The translations under genes and the position numbers were made by a program. The notes under the pieces were generated by a model that had not been told where the DNA came from, did no database searches, and was given only the letters and a program-made list of their open reading frames with translations. A stretch of 64,000 nucleotides of DNA from Telluribacter humicola. GTDB lineage: Bacteria; Bacteroidota; Bacteroidia; Cytophagales; Spirosomataceae. Shown here piece after piece: positions 53,086 to 62,750 of the stretch. Within the stretch, counting starts at the first letter, position 1. Each line of letters opens with the position of its first letter. Location of the stretch: contig NZ_JAFIQT010000003.1 of NCBI RefSeq assembly GCF_017355935.1, positions 503,450 through 567,449 on the forward strand, read 5' to 3'.

Positions 53086-53210
53086 AAAATTTTTTAATAA
53101 ATTGCTCGTATATTCAATGTACTACTTCTGAGCGTACAGCTCCGGAAGTAGCTACCAGAGTTACGGATGTTCAAATTAAAGCAGTTATAGCTTACTCACC
53201 TACCTTTTCT

Positions 53211-54173
53211 ATGCTGAATCGTCGAAAATTTCTACAGGCTGGCGGAGCCGCCCTTATCTCTCCTGCCCTTCCCCCTACTGAACCTACCGCTCAGGGAGGA
53301 GGCCTTCCTATGGCTATATGTACCTGGGATCGTCTCAAAGCCAACGAAGCGGCCCGCACCATACTCGAGAAAAAAGGCCGGGCACTGGATGCCGTCGAAG
53401 CAGGGGTACGAGTGCAGGAAGCCGACCCCAACGACACCAGCGTAGGCTACGGCGGCCTTCCCGACCGCGACGGCCACGTCACCCTCGACGCCTGTATTAT
53501 GGACGAAAAAGGCAACGCCGGGGCGGTGACCTTCCTGGAGCATATCATGCACCCGATATCGGTAGCCCGTATGGTGATGGAGAAAACGCCACACGTGATG
53601 CTTAGCGGCGAAGGTGCCCTGCAGTTTGCGCTGGCTAACGGCTTCAAGAAAATTAACCTGCTTACCCCAAGATCCGAGAAGGCCTGGAAGGAGTGGCTCA
53701 AGACAGCCAAGTATAAGCCCATCGTTAACGTAGAGCGTCACGATACCATTGGTATGCTGGCTCTGGATGCGCAGGGCGATATGTCAGGTGCCTGTACCAC
53801 CAGCGGTATGGCCTTCAAGCTGCACGGCCGCGTAGGTGACTCGCCTATTATCGGAGCGGGACTATATGTAGATAATGAAGTAGGTGGAGCCTGTGCTACG
53901 GGAGTAGGTGAATTTGTAATGCGGACGCTGGGGTCTTTTCTGCTGGTAGAGCTCATGCGGCAGGGACGCAGCCCTCAGCAGGCGTGTGAGGAGGCCATCG
54001 GTCGTATCGTCAAAGGCAAAACTAAGGATGATTTCAAAGACTTTCAGGTAGGGTACCTGGCGGTAAATAAGAAGGGTGAGTACGGTGCGTATAGCATCCA
54101 GAAAGGCTTCAACTACGCCCTATACCAGAACGGCCAGAACCGCGTCATTGAGTCAGACTACTGGATGAAGTAA
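53211..54173 (+). CDS. Tat-exported N(4)-(beta-N-acetylglucosaminyl)-L-asparaginase-like Ntn hydrolase
   Basis: A 320-residue glycosylasparaginase-type enzyme. The N-terminus carries a twin-arginine signal (NRRKFLQAGG, 3-12). The body shows the family block SVGYGGLPDRDGHVTLDA and the autocleavage site RHDTIGM, where Thr179 becomes the new N-terminal nucleophile. GDSPIIGAGLYVDNEVGGACATGVGE follows (key residues GDSPIIGAG). It releases aspartate and a glycosylamine from glycosylated Asn, or acts as isoaspartyl peptidase; it acts in the periplasm. Confidence 0.93.
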   Translation: MLNRRKFLQAGGAALISPALPPTEPTAQGGGLPMAICTWDRLKANEAARTILEKKGRALDAVEAGVRVQEADPNDTSVGYGGLPDRDGHVTLDACIMDEKGNAGAVTFLEHIMHPISVARMVMEKTPHVMLSGEGALQFALANGFKKINLLTPRSEKAWKEWLKTAKYKPIVNVERHDTIGMLALDAQGDMSGACTTSGMAFKLHGRVGDSPIIGAGLYVDNEVGGACATGVGEFVMRTLGSFLLVELMRQGRSPQQACEEAIGRIVKGKTKDDFKDFQVGYLAVNKKGEYGAYSIQKGFNYALYQNGQNRVIESDYWMK

Positions 54174-54232
54174 CTTTTCTGACCCTGTTTACGTTCAGGT
54201 ATTCTGACTAGTTGATAAAGTACCCATTACTC

Positions 54233-54718
54233 ATGGCTGAAACACTTACCATACCTACCACCACCAACCGTGCCGCTATCTACGCGGCTATATACCCGCA
54301 GATAGCCGCGCTGATCGAAGACGAGAGCGACCTGACGGCTAATCTGGCTAATGTAGCCGCTGCACTGAAAGAAGCGTTTGGATTTTTCTGGGTAGGCTTT
54401 TATATCACTAAAGAAGGGCAACTGGTACTGGGACCATTCCAGGGACCTATCGCCTGTACCCGTATTCCGTTTCACAAAGGTGTATGCGGAGCTTGCTATA
54501 CGCGTCGCGAAACCATCATTGTACCCGACGTAGAGGCTTTCCCCGGCCATATAGCCTGTAGCTCTGCTTCCCGGTCGGAAATCGTAGTACCTGTGTACCA
54601 CCGCAATGGTACCGTAGCCATGGTACTGGATGTAGACAGCGACCAGCTCGATGACTTTAGCGAGGCCGATGCCGAAGGCCTGGAAAAGATAATGAGACTG
54701 CTCGAGCGGAAGCTGTAG
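54233..54718 (+). CDS. msrC: free methionine-(R)-sulfoxide reductase (GAF domain)
   Basis: A 161-residue single GAF-domain enzyme. Cysteines 75, 85 and 109 reproduce the spacing of the catalytic and resolving cysteines of E. coli fRMsr, in FQGPIACTRIPF, KGVCGACY and GHIACSSASRSE. The ATG at 54233 gives the family N-terminus; the TTG at 54212 adds seven residues. It reduces free methionine sulfoxide in the cytoplasm with thioredoxin as donor. Confidence 0.94.
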   Translation: MAETLTIPTTTNRAAIYAAIYPQIAALIEDESDLTANLANVAAALKEAFGFFWVGFYITKEGQLVLGPFQGPIACTRIPFHKGVCGACYTRRETIIVPDVEAFPGHIACSSASRSEIVVPVYHRNGTVAMVLDVDSDQLDDFSEADAEGLEKIMRLLERKL

Positions 54719-54735
54719 TGGCACCTTGGTGCCAC
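54718..54735. other. short GTGGCACC hairpin at the msrC stop codon
   Basis: An 8+8 bp perfect inverted repeat with a two-base tip (tt), starting at the last base of the msrC stop codon. No T-run. Probably part of the end-of-transcript structure with the next hairpin. Confidence 0.5.
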
Positions 54736-54750
54736 CGCTACTTACATAAA

Positions 54751-54798
54751 AGCTGGCCGTTGACAAGGTTACTGAAGTACCCCTCTCAACGGCCAGCT
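54751..54798 (-). terminator. hairpin between msrC and the YraN gene
   Basis: Arms 54751-54763 and 54786-54798 pair perfectly over 13 bp; the right arm touches the YraN stop codon. It separates two convergent genes. The loop is 22 bases and T-runs are weak. Confidence 0.65.
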
Positions 54799-55154
54799 CA
54801 ACAAAAGGCATCCTCAATGTGACGGATATTGATACCTCCATCCGGAAACAGAATGATAGAAATAATGTCGAACCGTACATCAAAATGCCAGTTGGTGTCG
54901 AAGATGTACCCTTCGGCCGCCTTCATGACCAGCTTGGCTTTGGTGTAGTTCACAAACTCTTCGGGCAGGCCGTAGCCCGTGCCGGTGCGGGTCTTTACCT
55001 CTACGAATATCAGTAGTTTTCCCTTCTTTGCGATCAGGTCTATCTCGGCGTGGCGGTGACGGTAGTTTTTGACTACTATTTCGTAGCCTTTGCCCTGCAG
55101 GTACTCTACCGCTTTCTTTTCACCCCAATTGCCGGTATCATTATGTTGTGCCAT
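54798..55154 (-). CDS. YraN/UPF0102 family protein
   Basis: A 118-residue protein starting MAQHNDTGNWGEKKAVEYL, the usual N-terminus of the family. The endonuclease-like core shows AEIDLIAKK and LLIFVEVKTRTG, a PD-(D/E)XK-type arrangement. The frame could start nine bases earlier (MFG). Function is unproven; relatives resemble Holliday-junction nucleases. Confidence 0.93.
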   Translation of the reverse strand: MAQHNDTGNWGEKKAVEYLQGKGYEIVVKNYRHRHAEIDLIAKKGKLLIFVEVKTRTGTGYGLPEEFVNYTKAKLVMKAAEGYIFDTNWHFDVRFDIISIILFPDGGINIRHIEDAFC

Positions 55155-55259
55155 CCCGAACATTTTTAGCCTAATTTAACGTTAATTTACATAGGTCTTG
55201 GGCTACTGAAAGTACTTTCGCAGCCGACTGACCTGTTAGATACTACTTCTTACTACCAA

Positions 55260-56003
55260 ATGAATACCCGCATTAATAAGTACGTTGAATTTCGGGACCT
55301 GGGACTGATCGATTACCAGCAAGCCTGGGACTACCAGGAGGGGCTGTTTGCTGACATCATCGCGACCAAGATCCAGAACCGTGATAAGGCTCCCGACGAG
55401 CAGACGCTGACGCCCAACTACCTGCTCTTCTGCCAGCACCCCCACGTGTACACGCTCGGCAAGAGTGGTAAGCCGGAGCACTTGCTACTGGATACCGAAG
55501 GGCTGGATCAGAAACAGGCCAGGTACTACAAGATCAACCGGGGGGGCGATATTACCTACCACGGTCCGGGGCAACTGGTAGGCTACCCGATCTTGGACCT
55601 GGATAACTTCTTTACGGATATCCACCGCTATATGCGAATGCTGGAAGAAGGGATCATCCTGACGCTAGCTGACTACGGACTGGATGCCGGCCGGATTGAA
55701 GGTCTGACGGGTGTGTGGCTCGACCATGTAGAGCAGCGAAACCCGCGCAAGGTCTGTGCGATGGGTGTAAAGTCGAGCCGGTGGGTCACCATGCACGGCT
55801 TTGCCCTGAACGTCAATACTGATCTGACGTACTTCGGGCATATAGTACCCTGCGGTATTCAGGATAAAGCCGTAACGTCTATCGAATCAGAGTTAGGACA
55901 TGCGGTAGTCATGAAAGAAGTAGCCCATATATTAAAGAACCATCTGGCCGTTCTGTTTGAAATGGATCTGGCAGAAACATCAACACAAAGTATAGATCAA
56001 TGA
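55260..56003 (+). CDS. lipB: octanoyl-[acyl-carrier protein]-protein transferase
   Basis: A 247-residue LipB, which moves octanoate from acyl carrier protein to lipoyl domains of 2-oxoacid dehydrogenases and GcvH. Motifs: YLLFCQHPHVYTLGKSG, RGGDITYHGPGQLVGYPI, the catalytic Lys in CAMGVKSSRWVTMHG, and the catalytic Cys in HIVPCGIQDKAVTS. It overlaps the next gene by 4 bases (ATGA). Confidence 0.96.
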   Translation: MNTRINKYVEFRDLGLIDYQQAWDYQEGLFADIIATKIQNRDKAPDEQTLTPNYLLFCQHPHVYTLGKSGKPEHLLLDTEGLDQKQARYYKINRGGDITYHGPGQLVGYPILDLDNFFTDIHRYMRMLEEGIILTLADYGLDAGRIEGLTGVWLDHVEQRNPRKVCAMGVKSSRWVTMHGFALNVNTDLTYFGHIVPCGIQDKAVTSIESELGHAVVMKEVAHILKNHLAVLFEMDLAETSTQSIDQ

Positions 56004-56413
56004 AAAAAGACATCACCTTTTTACCCGTCGAAGGTATACAGATAGCCATCGTAAGAAATACAAATGAATTGAATCAACCGGAGTGGCATGTCGTACTGTT
56101 GAACCGCAACGAGGTTGCCATCAACAACATATTTGTCACCTCCAAAGGATATAGCAATACTGAGTCTGGTACAGACTCTGAACAACGTACCTCTACCCTG
56201 CGTCATTTCTTTGCCGAGATACAACCCAATGCCCACGTAGTCGTGGAGCCCATTATGCCGGATGTGTTTCACCTGAATAATGAATACTGGGTGAGCTACT
56301 TTATCGGGAGCCAGATTTACGATAAAAAGTTTATCTTCGTGCCGGACAGCATTGTGGAAGATAACATCATTGAGATAGCTCCGCTGGGGCTGGAAGGTGT
56401 ACTTCACGAGTAG
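56000..56413 (+). CDS. conserved-looking protein translationally coupled to lipB
   Basis: A 137-residue cytoplasmic protein without signal or membrane segments. The mixed strand-rich sequence includes WHVVLLNRNEVAINNIFVTSKGY and a central HHFFAEI-like part (LRHFFAEIQPNAHVVVEPIMP). Its start overlaps the lipB stop by 4 bases, so the two are co-translated. I do not recognise a family with known function; the coupling hints at lipoylation or general metabolism. Confidence 0.8.
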   Translation: MKKDITFLPVEGIQIAIVRNTNELNQPEWHVVLLNRNEVAINNIFVTSKGYSNTESGTDSEQRTSTLRHFFAEIQPNAHVVVEPIMPDVFHLNNEYWVSYFIGSQIYDKKFIFVPDSIVEDNIIEIAPLGLEGVLHE

Positions 56414-56503
56414 GACTGTCCATTTTGGGTAAGGGTCTATCCAGACTCTTACTCAAAACTCAGTTGCCGCTCCGGCGGATTATGCTTTTGCTACTCTTCC
56501 TCT

Positions 56504-57259
56504 ATGAACCCTGAATTTCGTCGCCGCGCCAAAAATCTACTTCTCCTTGATATCGAAACCGTAGCCTCCGTACCTGCCTATGACCACCTCAGCGATCGTA
56601 TGCAGCAGTTGTGGAGTAAGAAGGCACACCGGCTACGTAAAGATGAATACCCCCTGACCGATGCTGAAATCTTCTATGACCAGGCGGGTATTTTCGCCGA
56701 GTTTGGCCGTATTGTCTGCATTGGATTCGGAGCCTTTTACTGGAATGAACAGGACGAAATCTGCTTCCGGGTACGTACGTTCGCTCACGACGACGAAGCT
56801 ACCCTCCTCCGCGAGTTCAAAGCACTGGTAGAAAAGTACCCGGCCGACCAGTTGATCCTGTGTGCCCACAACGGCAAGGAATTTGACTTTCCGTATATCT
56901 GCCGCCGTATGCTTATTCACGGTATCGAACTCCCTCGTGCTCTGCAGCTATCTGGCAAAAAGCCCTGGGAGATCCTGCACCAGGATACCATGGAACTCTG
57001 GAAGTTCGGGGATTTTAAAGGAGCTACCTCCCTGGACTTATTGGCTGCGGTGTTTGGAGTTGCCAGTAGCAAAGATGAAATGAGCGGCAATCAGGTGACC
57101 CGCGTCTTCTATGAAGAAAAAGATATTCCGAAGATCTGCCGCTACTGCTGCGAAGACGTAGTAGTACTGGCCCAGCTGTATCTGCGGATGAATTATCTGC
57201 CTACCGTACCCGAACAAAACATAGACCGGCCGCTGCAAGTCCCGTCAGAAAACATATAG
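56504..57259 (+). CDS. predicted DnaQ-like 3'-5' exonuclease (PolB-exonuclease-like)
   Basis: A 251-residue single-domain protein with the DEDDy exonuclease motifs: LLLLDIETVA (Exo I, Asp and Glu), LILCAHNGKEFDFPYICRR (Exo II Asp) and YCCEDVVVLAQLY (Exo III with Tyr/Asp). It fits the predicted 3'-5' exonuclease family related to the proofreading domain of DNA polymerase B, without polymerase part. Substrate not known (single-stranded DNA or RNA). Confidence 0.88.
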   Translation: MNPEFRRRAKNLLLLDIETVASVPAYDHLSDRMQQLWSKKAHRLRKDEYPLTDAEIFYDQAGIFAEFGRIVCIGFGAFYWNEQDEICFRVRTFAHDDEATLLREFKALVEKYPADQLILCAHNGKEFDFPYICRRMLIHGIELPRALQLSGKKPWEILHQDTMELWKFGDFKGATSLDLLAAVFGVASSKDEMSGNQVTRVFYEEKDIPKICRYCCEDVVVLAQLYLRMNYLPTVPEQNIDRPLQVPSENI

Positions 57260-57374
57260 AGAGTATAGTAAGTTGTACTGAGACTACACGCCCTCGGACC
57301 AAAATCCAATTGGATAACGCTCTCTTTGTGCCGGGTCTCTACGGCTCTATATATACTACATAATCAGTTTAGCA

Positions 57375-59729
57375 ATGAAGAATAAAAGACCTAAAAGAGA
57401 ATTTAAAGAAAAGAAGTCCGGCGGCCGGGAAAAAAGGTCCGGTGGCCGGCAAAATAATATACTCTCGTTCATCGATGAACTGAAAGCTGATATTGCCGCT
57501 TTCTTCGAGATCAACAATGAACAACACTTCCGCCTGGCCGATATACACGATCATTTTGGGGTGGAAGATAAAAAGCTCCGCAACCTTTTCAACGAGATCA
57601 TCCACGAGCTACACGAATCAGGACGCCTGCTCCGACAGTCGGATGGTACCTACTCCGGTGCTCCTACTACCGAACAAACGGGGGTAGTAGGTCGCGTGGA
57701 TCACGTAAATAAGAACTTCGCCTTTGTCATAGTAGAAGGTCAGGAGAATGATATCTACATAGATACCGACGACCTGCGGGGAGCCGTGGATGGCGATACC
57801 GTACGGGTGCAGGTATTCAGCGACGGACGCGCGCGCGGCCAGAAACTGGAAGGCCGGGTAACGGATGTACTCGAGCGGGGCCGACCTGAAATAGTAGGTA
57901 CAGTAGAGGTATGGCCAAAGTACGCCCTCGTACAACCCGATAGCCGTAAGCTTTATGCCCCTATCCATATAGCGCTGGACCAGCTCGGCAAGGCCCAGGA
58001 GCGCGATAAAGTAATCGTAAAAATCACCCAGTGGCCTACCCGCACCCGGCAGGCCGAAGGACAAATCTTAGAAGTACTGGGACAAGCCGGTAATAACAAC
58101 GCCGAGATGCACGCCATCCTGGCCGAGTTTGGCTTGCCTAACCGCTTCCCCGAAGAGGTCGAAAAGGAGGCGCAAGCTATCCCCGACGCTATTCCCGAAG
58201 ACGAAGCAGCCAGGCGACGTGACTTCCGCTCTATCACTACCTTCACCATTGACCCGGTCGATGCCAAGGACTTTGATGATGCGCTGTCGGTACGTTTTCT
58301 GGATGAAGGTAATGTGGAGATAGGCGTTCATATCGCCGATGTTTCGCACTACATTCAGCCCAATACGGAGCTTGAAAGCGAAGCCTACCGGCGGGCCACC
58401 TCCGTATACCTGGTGGACCGGACGGTACCTATGCTCCCCGAGAAGCTGTCGAACAACCTCTGTTCGCTACGACCTCACGAAGATCGTCTGGCATTTTCGG
58501 CGGTATTTGAACTAACCCCTAAGGGGAAGATCCTGAACGAGTGGTTTGGCCGTACTATCATCCACTCCGACCGTCGTTTTTCTTACGAAGAAGCGCAGGA
58601 GGTACTGGATAGCGGCGCAGGCGACTACCCCGAAGAGTTGACACTACTCAACCAGATTGCCAAGCAGCTCCGTCGCGAGCGCTTCCGCAGGGGTGCCATC
58701 AACTTCGAAACCGTAGAGGTACGTTTCAAGCTGGATGAAAACGGTAAGCCGCTGGGTATCTACCAGAAGGAGCGTAAGGATTCGCATAAACTAATTGAAG
58801 AATTCATGCTGCTGGCCAACAAACGGGTAGCTGAGTATGTCTTTTCGATGTCAAAAGGAAAAGATAAGTATACCATGGTGTACCGGGTACACGAGTCACC
58901 GGATCCCGAGAGACTAAAGACCTTCTCTACCTTCGTGGCCAAGCTGGGCTATTCTATAGAAGTAGAGGACGAGAAGAAGATCGCCAACTCCATGAACATC
59001 ATGCTGGAAGAGGTAGAGGGGAAGCCGGAGCAGAACCTGGTCGAGCAGCTAGCGGTACGTACCATGGCTAAAGCCCGGTACAGCACGGAGGATCTGGGGC
59101 ACTTCGGACTGGCTTTCCGTAGGTACTCCCACTTTACCTCTCCTATCCGCCGCTACCCCGACGTGATGGCGCACCGCCTGCTGCAGCACTACCTCGATGG
59201 TGGCAAATCCGTAGATAAGGAACAGTACGAGGCGGCCAGTAAGCATTCATCCGAGCGGGAACGCCTGGCCGCTGAGGCCGAGCGGGCTTCCATTAAGTAC
59301 AAGCAAATCGAGTACATGGGTACTATGGAAGAGGATCGTGTCTTTGATGGTATCATTACCGGTGTTACAGACTTCGGTATGTTCGTAGAGATCACCGAAA
59401 CTGCCTCCGAAGGTCTTGTACGTATGACTGACCTGGATGATGACTATTACGAACTGGATAAAGAGAACTACCGCCTGATCGGACAGAAGACCAAGAAGAT
59501 TTACACATTTGGGGATCCGGTGAAGGTGCGGGTGAAAGAAATCAACCTCGCCCGCCGCAGTATGGATCTGCTCCTGGAGGGCGACCCAAATGCTACCAAG
59601 CGCTCCCGCCGGGTTGAGGCCTCCAAATCTGGTTCCCGCTCGGGAGGCAGAGGTGGAAGAGGCTCCTCCTCTAATTCTAAAGTTGACAGAGGTGGCTCCC
59701 ACGGCAAACGTACCCGAAAGAGTAGATAA
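57375..59729 (+). CDS. rnr: ribonuclease R
   Basis: A 784-residue processive 3'-5' exoribonuclease. A basic N-terminus (KNKRPKREFKEKKSGGREKR in part) precedes a winged-helix and two cold-shock domains (about 30-240). The RNB catalytic domain (about 260-590) has TIDPVDAKDFDDALS, whose Asp residues bind Mg. An S1 domain (about 640-725, FDGIITGVTDFGMFVEI) and a Gly/Ser/Arg-rich basic tail follow. It degrades structured RNA and takes part in RNA quality control. Confidence 0.96.
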   Translation: MKNKRPKREFKEKKSGGREKRSGGRQNNILSFIDELKADIAAFFEINNEQHFRLADIHDHFGVEDKKLRNLFNEIIHELHESGRLLRQSDGTYSGAPTTEQTGVVGRVDHVNKNFAFVIVEGQENDIYIDTDDLRGAVDGDTVRVQVFSDGRARGQKLEGRVTDVLERGRPEIVGTVEVWPKYALVQPDSRKLYAPIHIALDQLGKAQERDKVIVKITQWPTRTRQAEGQILEVLGQAGNNNAEMHAILAEFGLPNRFPEEVEKEAQAIPDAIPEDEAARRRDFRSITTFTIDPVDAKDFDDALSVRFLDEGNVEIGVHIADVSHYIQPNTELESEAYRRATSVYLVDRTVPMLPEKLSNNLCSLRPHEDRLAFSAVFELTPKGKILNEWFGRTIIHSDRRFSYEEAQEVLDSGAGDYPEELTLLNQIAKQLRRERFRRGAINFETVEVRFKLDENGKPLGIYQKERKDSHKLIEEFMLLANKRVAEYVFSMSKGKDKYTMVYRVHESPDPERLKTFSTFVAKLGYSIEVEDEKKIANSMNIMLEEVEGKPEQNLVEQLAVRTMAKARYSTEDLGHFGLAFRRYSHFTSPIRRYPDVMAHRLLQHYLDGGKSVDKEQYEAASKHSSERERLAAEAERASIKYKQIEYMGTMEEDRVFDGIITGVTDFGMFVEITETASEGLVRMTDLDDDYYELDKENYRLIGQKTKKIYTFGDPVKVRVKEINLARRSMDLLLEGDPNATKRSRRVEASKSGSRSGGRGGRGSSSNSKVDRGGSHGKRTRKSR

Positions 59730-59840
59730 TTAGCCGTTACTGACCGTTAGATAAATTTATCATAGCTTAAGTAGTAAAGAGTCTGTAGTGGTGTAATTTG
59801 GGAAAGAATACGCCACTACAGCCACTAACACATCATAGCT

Positions 59841-60851
59841 ATGAGTACTATTATCCAACGTATCAAGCATAAAGTTGACGTTGCCAAAGACAAATTCTTT
59901 CCAATGACGGAATTTGACGCCGCAACGCTCCCTTGGATCGACCGCCCTAATCCTCCTATCGCTGATTTTCTTGCTAAAAATCCTCCCCGCTTCGAAGTAC
60001 CTTACGACATGGCTGATAAGCTTAGCCACTGGCACGACAAAGGGTATGTAGTGCTGGAACAAATTGTGCCGCATGAGATGGTCGACCGGTTCTGGCAGGA
60101 TGTTGAGGAGATTATAGAGCATCCCGAACGCCACTTCCTGAACGTCCGGATCGACCGGGATGAGTTTAAGCCCAATCAGGAGCGTAACATCAGCGATTTT
60201 CCCAAGGATGCCTTACGGGGTAAGTACGTAAAGTTTAATGACTTTCATAACTCATCGGTAGCGGGCAAGAAGCTCATGGCTCATCCTTCCATTGTGGCTT
60301 TCCTGGAAGCAGTATTCAACCAGCAGGTAGTAGTGATGCAGAGCCTTGTATTCCTGTACGGTAGCCAGCAACCTACTCACCAGGACTTTCCCTGGGTAAC
60401 CGCCAAGATCCCCAGTCACCTGGCAGCAGCCTGGATCGCGCTGGAAGATATCAAGATTGACTCCGGACCCTTATTTTACTACATCGGCTCTCACCGCATC
60501 CCGAAGTTCAACTTTGGTACTGGTATCTTATGGAAGCCTAATTCTCCCCGCACCCCGCTGGAATTTGCTGATTATCTTAATAAGACCTGTGAGGAGCATA
60601 ACCTCCCAAAAGAGACGCTGCTCATCAAAAAAGGTGACGTACTTATCTGGCATTCGGCTCTGGCCCATGGTGGAGGCCCTATCCTGAATCCGGAGCAGAC
60701 CCGCAAATCATTTGTGTGCCACTACTCTACCGAACAAGCCCTGCCCTTCCATCGTAGCAACATCAATACAGTACCTGTAAAGCAGGAGTATAACGGCATG
60801 TACATCTATAACAACCCGGCTCTACCTCAGGCCGAAGATTCGCTGAAGTAG
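59841..60851 (+). CDS. phytanoyl-CoA dioxygenase (PhyH) family protein
   Basis: A 336-residue Fe(II)/2-oxoglutarate-dependent oxygenase. The iron facial triad is seen in QPTHQDFPWV (His and Asp) and LAHGGGPILNPEQTRKSFVCHYS (distal His, and Arg for 2-oxoglutarate). The N-terminus (1-45) is an extension with SHWHDKGYVVLEQIVPHEMVDRFW as the domain start. The substrate is unknown. It is followed by a terminator and then gldG. Confidence 0.9.
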   Translation: MSTIIQRIKHKVDVAKDKFFPMTEFDAATLPWIDRPNPPIADFLAKNPPRFEVPYDMADKLSHWHDKGYVVLEQIVPHEMVDRFWQDVEEIIEHPERHFLNVRIDRDEFKPNQERNISDFPKDALRGKYVKFNDFHNSSVAGKKLMAHPSIVAFLEAVFNQQVVVMQSLVFLYGSQQPTHQDFPWVTAKIPSHLAAAWIALEDIKIDSGPLFYYIGSHRIPKFNFGTGILWKPNSPRTPLEFADYLNKTCEEHNLPKETLLIKKGDVLIWHSALAHGGGPILNPEQTRKSFVCHYSTEQALPFHRSNINTVPVKQEYNGMYIYNNPALPQAEDSLK

Positions 60852-60872
60852 CCGCTTACTTAACGTATATGT

Positions 60873-60902
60873 AAAAAGAGAGGCTTTTAGGCCTCTCTTT
60901 TT
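60873..60902 (+). terminator. terminator after the PhyH gene
   Basis: A 12-bp stem (60873-60884 with 60891-60902) with a 6-base loop, ending in TTTTT. The gldG promoter starts within its tail. Confidence 0.88.
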
Positions 60903-60903
60903 G

Positions 60904-60911
60904 TATTTTTG
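60904..60911 (+). promoter_or_regulatory. candidate -7 promoter element for gldG
   Basis: TATTTTTG matches TAnnTTTG and lies 25 bases before the ATG at 60937, directly at the tail of the PhyH terminator. Confidence 0.5.
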
Positions 60912-60936
60912 CCCCACTACCGGTCGTTATAGCTCC

Positions 60937-62592
60937 ATGAAAAGAATACTCCTTAGGCTCCTTATCGTACTAGTGGCACTGGTTGGCCTCAACTGGCTGG
61001 CTTCATTTATATATGTGCGCTGGGATCTGACAGAAGATAAACGCTACACTATCTCAGATGCTACCAGGCAGCTCCTGCAGAATCTCGACCGCAATGTACA
61101 TGTAGCCGTATACCTGTCGGGGGATTTTCCTCCGGGATTTGAGCGTCTGGAGAATGCTACCCGTGAAACGCTGGAAGAATTTGAAACCTACGCCGACGGC
61201 CGACTCACCTACGAATTTATAGACCCCTCGGCAGCTACCTCTGAGGAGCAGCGCCGGCAACAGTACCAGCAGTTGGTAGATCGCGGCCTTACCCCTACGA
61301 ACCTGTTTGCCAATGAGGACGGCAAGCGTACCGAAAAGCTTATTTTTCCGGGGGCTATTGTACAGGCAGATACCCTGGGAGTACCCGTACAACTCCTGAA
61401 GGGCAACCGCAGCAGCAACTCTGAACAGCAGCTCAACCAGTCGTTTGAGGGGGTAGAGTTTGAACTGGCATCGGCCATTCGTCTGCTGGCACCACAGGAG
61501 CGAAAGAGAATAGGTCTGCTGGTTAGCCATACGACTATTTCTCCGGGCCGATTATCGGACCTGATCGCTACGCTGCAGCAGAGCTACGATGTATTTCTTG
61601 ATGTGAATAGCCCTAATTCGTACGAGGGACTGGATGCGCTGCTGGTACTTAAGCCTGATCAGCCTTTTACCGAAGAAGAAAAGTACAAGCTCGACCAGTA
61701 CGTAGTCAATGGAGGTAGAGCCCTATTTTTTGTAGACGGTGCCCGGGTAGATAGCGTGAGCATGCAAGGTACCTTTGCCCAGCCTCTGGACCTCAATCTG
61801 AGCGACCTTTTTTTCAGGTGGGGTGTACGGGTCAATACCAATCTGGTCAAAGACCTGAATGCCGCCCTGATTCCGCTTAATGTAGGCAACATGGGCGACG
61901 CTCCGCAGATACAGCCCCTGCCCTGGAGGTTCTTCCCGCTGCTCAACAACTTTGGCGACCACCCCATCACCCGCAATACAGACATTGTCCTTACCCGTTT
62001 CCTGAGTTCAATCGATACGGTTGGAGGAGCGGCCGGACTTCGAAAGAGCCCATTGCTCATGACATCCCCCTATACCAAAACGCTTAATGCACCGGCGCTG
62101 GTGGCCTACAACGAAGCCCGTCAGGAACCCTCCCCCAGTGAATACAATGGCGGAATAAAACTGGCGTCTGTACTATTAGAAGGCCAGTTTCCCTCCCTAT
62201 ACCAGAACCGGATCCTTCCCTCCGATCCCCGGTCAGCTACATTCAAGGCTCAGGGTGAAGCGGGGCGAGTTCTAGTCTGCTCCGACGGCGATGTCGTAAT
62301 TAATGACTTTGACTACCGGCGCAATGCCCCACTACCGCTGGGTTACGACCGGGTGTCACAAAACATCTACGGCAACAAAGATTTCATCCTTCACGCCATC
62401 GACTACATGACCGATGCCCAAGGCCTCATTACGGCACGTAATAAGCAAATCAGTATCAGGCCTCTGGACAAGGTACGGGTACAGGAACAGCGCACTCGCT
62501 GGCAACTCCTCAACCTGCTGCTCCCGGTAGGCTTAGTGGGTATTTTTGGGGCTATCCGGTACTACTGGCGACGTCGAAAATTTGCCCGTTAA
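60937..62592 (+). CDS. gldG: gliding-motility ABC transporter auxiliary protein GldG
   Basis: A 551-residue protein with a membrane helix at the N-terminus (about 5-25), the family opening YVRWDLTEDKRYTISDATRQLL, a large periplasmic ABC-type auxiliary domain with HPITRNTDIV and GRVLVCSDGDVVIND, and a second membrane helix at the C-terminus (about 523-543) before a basic tail RRRKFAR. GldG works with GldA (ATPase) and GldF (permease) in the gliding machinery of Bacteroidota. The start at 60937 puts the helix at the N-terminus; an upstream TTG gives an unlikely extension. No gldF lies before it. dnaN follows. Confidence 0.9.
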   Translation: MKRILLRLLIVLVALVGLNWLASFIYVRWDLTEDKRYTISDATRQLLQNLDRNVHVAVYLSGDFPPGFERLENATRETLEEFETYADGRLTYEFIDPSAATSEEQRRQQYQQLVDRGLTPTNLFANEDGKRTEKLIFPGAIVQADTLGVPVQLLKGNRSSNSEQQLNQSFEGVEFELASAIRLLAPQERKRIGLLVSHTTISPGRLSDLIATLQQSYDVFLDVNSPNSYEGLDALLVLKPDQPFTEEEKYKLDQYVVNGGRALFFVDGARVDSVSMQGTFAQPLDLNLSDLFFRWGVRVNTNLVKDLNAALIPLNVGNMGDAPQIQPLPWRFFPLLNNFGDHPITRNTDIVLTRFLSSIDTVGGAAGLRKSPLLMTSPYTKTLNAPALVAYNEARQEPSPSEYNGGIKLASVLLEGQFPSLYQNRILPSDPRSATFKAQGEAGRVLVCSDGDVVINDFDYRRNAPLPLGYDRVSQNIYGNKDFILHAIDYMTDAQGLITARNKQISIRPLDKVRVQEQRTRWQLLNLLLPVGLVGIFGAIRYYWRRRKFAR

Positions 62593-62750
62593 ACGCCATA
62601 GGTGCATTATTTTTTTTACTTTTGTTTTTTACAGAGAAAATTTGGGCTTTACGTGTGAATTGTGAGTATCTTAGCTTTAAGAAGCCCCCATTCCTACCCG
62701 AAGGAACTGTACTTGTCAACTGTCAACTGAAAAAATAGCCACTGCGTATT

